Source: CAZWEZ01 sp964632795 | GTDB taxonomy: Bacteria > Pseudomonadota > Alphaproteobacteria > Rhodospirillales > 2-02-FULL-58-16 | NCBI GenBank assembly: GCA_964632795.1 | Contig: CAZWEZ010000076.1 | Coordinates: 1-18,350 of the forward strand | Length of the DNA: 18,350 nucleotides | Reading direction: 5' to 3' | Part shown: positions 15,722 through 18,350 of the stretch, in pieces | Position numbering within the stretch: position 1 is the first letter of the stretch | Layout of the letters: every line of letters starts with the position of its first letter | Notes under the pieces: model-generated | Told to the model about the DNA's origin: nothing | What the model saw: the letters and a program-made list of their open reading frames with translations, nothing else | The model's database searches: none | Translations under genes and position numbers: made by a program

Positions 15722-16488
15722 CAGTCTTCCTTTTCCAAATCGACGATTTCCGGGACCCGGCCGCGGCGCTGCAACCACATCACGCCGAGCAGGTCGACGA
15801 TGCCGACCCACAGCCGGTCGATGATCCCGTACTTGGTGGTCCCGCCCCGGCGCGGACGGTGGTTGACCTCGACCGAGATCACATGGCCGCCGCGGCGCAG
15901 CATCAGCGCCGGCAGGAAGCGGTGCATGTGGTCGAAGCGCGGCATGTCGAGGAACGCCGCGCGGGTGAATACCTTGAGCCCGCAGCCGGTATCGGGCGTG
16001 CCGTCGCCGAGCAGGGCGCGCCGGACCCGGTTGGCGAGGCGCGAGGAGAGGCGTTTCGACAACGAATCCCGGCGCTTCGCCCGGTGGCCGGCGACCATGA
16101 CCAGATCGCGGCCGGGACCCTTGCCTTGGGCCTCGTCCATCACCGCCAGCAGTCCGGGGATGTCGGCCGGATCGTTCTGCCCGTCGCCGTCCAGCGTCGC
16201 CACCAGCGGCGCCCGGGCCGCCGCGACGCCGCTGGCGATGGCCGCGCTCTGGCCGCAGCAGGCGGCGTGGCGGACCACCACCAGGTGGGGACAGTCGGCC
16301 TCCTGGCGGCGCAGCCGCTCGGCGGTGGCGTCGTCGCTGCCGTCATCCACGTAGACGATCTCGTAGTTCATCCGGCCATCCAGCGCGGCGCGGATCTCGC
16401 CGATCAGGGGGTCGATGTTGTCGGCCTCGTCGTGGACCGGGACGACGACGGCCAGTTGGGGGGTGTCTTCCGTGGCGGGGTGTCTCAT
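15721..16488 (-). CDS. GT2 family glycosyltransferase, DPM1/ArnC-like, without membrane anchor
   Basis: This 255-residue GT-A fold enzyme begins VVVPVHDEADNI. The nucleotide-binding VDDGSDD is at 47-53, and LDGDGQNDP (99-107) carries the metal-binding DxD. GTTKYGI marks the DPM1-like acceptor region. Relatives transfer a sugar from a nucleotide donor to polyprenyl phosphate at the cytoplasmic face. ArnC-type enzymes have two C-terminal membrane helices; this one has only a single moderately hydrophobic stretch (LWVGIVDLLGVMWL) and is closer in length to DPM1. It is first in a four-gene overlapping operon with the LABN, ArnT-like and methyltransferase genes. The next gene upstream, on the same strand, ends 64 nt before it, with no clear promoter between. 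Confidence 0.93.
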   Translation of the reverse strand: MRHPATEDTPQLAVVVPVHDEADNIDPLIGEIRAALDGRMNYEIVYVDDGSDDATAERLRRQEADCPHLVVVRHAACCGQSAAIASGVAAARAPLVATLDGDGQNDPADIPGLLAVMDEAQGKGPGRDLVMVAGHRAKRRDSLSKRLSSRLANRVRRALLGDGTPDTGCGLKVFTRAAFLDMPRFDHMHRFLPALMLRRGGHVISVEVNHRPRRGGTTKYGIIDRLWVGIVDLLGVMWLQRRGRVPEIVDLEKED

Positions 16489-16552
16489 GGTCCGCTTAAT
16501 TACACCGGGTCGCGGGGCGGCGCAAAGGCCTTTCCGCGTTCCGGAGGGGGGC

Positions 16553-18214
16553 TCAACATGCCCTCGGATCGACGCCCCGGTAGGTCCGCCCGGTGGTGGC
16601 GAAGAAACAGGCGCCGGCGCCCGAGGGGCGGTTGCCGACGGCCCGGCAGACCTGTTCCCGGCCGGCTTCCGACAGCGACACCCCGGCGATCCGCGCCTGG
16701 CGGTCGAAGGCCACGTCGAGGACCCACAGCCCCGGGTCGTGCTCGAGCTGGACCAGCGCCGCGCGGTGGAGGCCGTGGCCGGAACCGGCGCTGTAACAGG
16801 CGACGTGGACGACGGGGAGCTCGCTCAGGTAGGCGGCGGCCTGGCCGGGGCCGGCGGCGGGAACGACCACGGCGCCGGCGGTTTGGACGACCCTGGCGTC
16901 GCCGCCCCCCAGCCACACGCCCGAGAAGTCGTAGAGGGCCACCGAATCGGCGAACGACGCNNNNNNNNNNGTCAACCGCTGGCGGGCATTGTCCGGGACG
17001 GCGGCGCGCATGGAGGAGCCGATCCGCCCGAGCACCGCGTTGAGCCGCTCCACCGACACCGCCGGCGGGGCCGGGGCCGGCACCTCCAGCTCGCCGCCCA
17101 GGCAATCCCGTCCGTAGTCGGCGCCGGGCGAGAACAGGGCGTGGGTCGCGGCCAGGGCGCGCAGCACCGCCGAGGCGTCGAAGGCGCTCAGCCCCAGGCG
17201 GTCGGTGAGCTCGAAGCGCAGCCCCAGGCAGGCGGCGCTGATGCCCCGGGCGTCGGCGCCGAAAAAGCGGGCCAGCGGCGCCGGGGTGGCGGCGAAATGG
17301 TCGCCGACGGTCCGTCCCGCGCCGACCTCCAGGGCCAGGGCGCGCCGGGCGTTGGCCGCCTCGAGGCCGGAGGCGAGGAAGGGCAGAACATCGATTCGCA
17401 GGGCAACCTCGCCGATCGCCGCGCCCCGGGCGTCCTTGAACACCACCCTGGCCGCCCGGGGGTCCTCAGGGCGGTAGGGATCGACCGCGAAGACGACCAG
17501 CCCGGGAAGGTGCTTGGAGCGGTTCTCGGCGAGCAGCCGTTGGTAGGCCAGCACCCAGGGCGCCGCCTCGCCTCGCGGCGCCCACAGTCCCCGGCCCCGC
17601 GCATAGGCGTCCTGCACCCCTTCGGCGGCCGCGGCGAGGGCGTCCAGGACGGCGGCGTCGCGGCGGGTCGAATAGGACGCCTCCAGGGTCACGCTCAGCT
17701 CGAGCGCCCCGTCGAGGCGGAACGGCGGGGTTTCGATCCCCTCGTCCTCGCCGAGGGCGAACACGGTCTCGAAGGCGTCGCCGTCCCGGCGCGCCAGGAC
17801 CAGGATGGGGATCGCCGGCAGGACGCGGTCGTCGCCCAGCGACAGGACCGCCGAGAGGACGACGGCGCCGACGTCGCGGTCGTGGAGGTCGAGCAGGAAG
17901 GGACCCAATCCGCCGCCGTCGCGGTAGGTGGCGCCGACGGTGGCGTAGCCGGGGGCGGGGGCGGCCGCGGCCCCGGACGATGGCGGGGGCCGGTCCACGA
18001 CGACGACCTCGGTACGTTCCGCCGCCAGCTCGCGGGCGGCCTCCGGGGCGAGGTCGACGACGGCCGGCGGCGGGAGCTCCACCTTGACGGGGGAGGGCTC
18101 GACGGCGGCCGGCGTTTCGACGGGTCCGGTCCTGGCGAACCAAAAGTTGATGACCAGGAAGGCGGCCAATATGACGACGATACCGGCGACGATCATTCTC
18201 TGCTGACGCGACAT
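16553..18214 (-). CDS. Unrecognised membrane-anchored, probably periplasmic protein, interrupted by a gap
   Basis: About 553 residues are predicted if the 10-N gap is taken at face value. The N-terminus MSRQQRMIVAGIVVILAAFLVINFWF is one membrane segment with positive residues inside, followed by a proline/alanine-rich linker (to about residue 85). A large domain follows without motifs I know. Its strands include LGPFLLDLHDRDVGAVVLSAV, LPAIPILVLARRDGD and LPGLVVFAVDPYRPEDPRAA. The last 110 residues contain cysteines at ACYSAG, QVCRAV, GACFFAT and the C-terminal RAC, which could form disulfides in the periplasm. The ATG at 18214 with AGG 3 nt upstream is preferred; a GTG at 18238 adds eight residues. 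The frame runs through the Ns, but the true gap length is unknown. No neighbour explains its role. Confidence 0.75.
   Translation of the reverse strand: MSRQQRMIVAGIVVILAAFLVINFWFARTGPVETPAAVEPSPVKVELPPPAVVDLAPEAARELAAERTEVVVVDRPPPSSGAAAAPAPGYATVGATYRDGGGLGPFLLDLHDRDVGAVVLSAVLSLGDDRVLPAIPILVLARRDGDAFETVFALGEDEGIETPPFRLDGALELSVTLEASYSTRRDAAVLDALAAAAEGVQDAYARGRGLWAPRGEAAPWVLAYQRLLAENRSKHLPGLVVFAVDPYRPEDPRAARVVFKDARGAAIGEVALRIDVLPFLASGLEAANARRALALEVGAGRTVGDHFAATPAPLARFFGADARGISAACLGLRFELTDRLGLSAFDASAVLRALAATHALFSPGADYGRDCLGGELEVPAPAPPAVSVERLNAVLGRIGSSMRAAVPDNARQRLXXXXASFADSVALYDFSGVWLGGGDARVVQTAGAVVVPAAGPGQAAAYLSELPVVHVACYSAGSGHGLHRAALVQLEHDPGLWVLDVAFDRQARIAGVSLSEAGREQVCRAVGNRPSGAGACFFATTGRTYRGVDPRAC
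16961..16970. other. Assembly gap of 10 N
   Basis: Ten unknown bases interrupt the unrecognised protein gene. The reading frame happens to continue on both sides. The flanks are ordinary coding sequence of the same frame, so the gene is probably intact, but the missing length could differ from ten. Confidence 0.98.
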
Positions 18215-18253
18215 CGGCCTACGATCCGCGATGAACACCAGGAATCGCTAAAC

Positions 18254-18304
18254 TATCAGCAGTGCCCAGCCCCTTCAACGGTGTGATACCAAGGGGCACT
18301 GATA
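18254..18304. repeat. Imperfect inverted repeat beside the right end repeat
   Basis: The right arm AAGGGGCACTGATA (18291-18304) is complementary to TATCAG (18254-18259) plus TGCCC (18263-18267) and CCCCTT (18270-18275), with an interruption in the left arm. It overlaps the right copy of the 33-bp repeat and lies upstream of the unrecognised protein gene. It may be a hairpin forming part of the repeated element. Confidence 0.5.
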
Positions 18305-18318
18305 ATGACCCATAGAGA
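18286..18318 (-). repeat. Right copy of the 33-bp inverted repeat
   Basis: This is the reverse complement of 34-66 with two differing bases. It lies 32 bases from the right end. Flanking bases beyond each copy show no convincing matching direct repeat adjacent to the ends. With the left copy it brackets all annotated genes. Confidence 0.85.
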
Positions 18319-18350
18319 CGGCTTTCCAAGGCTTTCGGCTAGGAGCGTGG

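Noticed and set aside
15722..15811. Longer start for the LABN protein
   Set aside because: The extra 30 residues are arginine-rich shadow sequence inside the GT2 gene. The ATG at 15721 overlaps the GT2 stop, as operon genes here do.
16524..16533. Palindrome AAAGGCCTTT between the unrecognised gene and the GT2 gene
   Set aside because: It is short, with no extended stem or T-run, so it does not support a terminator or operator call.

Overview
The window is GC-rich, gene-dense bacterial DNA. It holds a cytochrome cd1 (NirS) denitrification locus, then groESL, then a short envelope-modification operon, and finally one unrecognised membrane-anchored protein. The GroEL/GroES sequences, the CIRCE element, the TTGAC-N4-GTCAA regulator box, and the ArnC-like GT2/LABN/ArnT-like set point to a Gram-negative proteobacterium. 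A Rhodospirillales-like alphaproteobacterium is my best guess, but this is inference. A run of 10 Ns and a 33-bp inverted repeat about 33 bases inside each end suggest a draft or metagenomic scaffold that stops at a dispersed repeat.

Layout. Positions 148-2204 (+) hold a two-gene unit: an unusual fusion of a diheme cytochrome b, a 2x[4Fe-4S] ferredoxin and an MvhD/FrhD-like domain, translationally coupled to a small membrane-anchored protein of unknown function. Positions 2197-2607 (-) encode a bacteriohemerythrin. It diverges from nirS across a 152-bp region carrying a perfect FNR/DNR-type palindrome and a second perfect palindrome. Positions 2760-10710 (+) are the nir operon in the order nirS, (nirE remnant), nirC, nirF, nirD, nirL, nirG, nirH, nirJ, nirN. 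From nirC onward the genes overlap or lie within 3 nt of each other. Positions 10821-12804 (-) are groL and groS, with a consensus-like promoter and a CIRCE operator. They converge on nirN over a shared GC hairpin. Positions 12907-16488 (-) are four overlapping genes: a DPM1/ArnC-like GT2, a LABN-domain protein, an ArnT-like GT-C enzyme and a methyltransferase. Positions 16553-18214 (-) encode the unrecognised protein, interrupted by the Ns.

How the genes fit together. NirS reduces nitrite to nitric oxide in the periplasm and needs heme d1. The siroheme decarboxylase-type subunits NirD/L/G/H, the radical SAM enzyme NirJ, and the periplasmic NirF and NirN supply the later heme d1 steps, and NirC is a small cytochrome c. 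The siroheme-forming methyltransferase NirE, normally in such operons, is reduced to about 30 N-terminal codons, so uroporphyrinogen-III methylation must come from another locus unless the assembly has lost sequence here. The cytochrome b/ferredoxin/MvhD fusion is the strongest candidate for something poorly described. It looks built to move electrons between the quinone pool and an iron-sulfur or flavin partner, and its position and possible FNR-like box tie it to nitrite respiration or heme d1 synthesis.

No tRNA, rRNA, CRISPR array or transposase gene was seen. No gene-free stretch exceeds about 150 bases.
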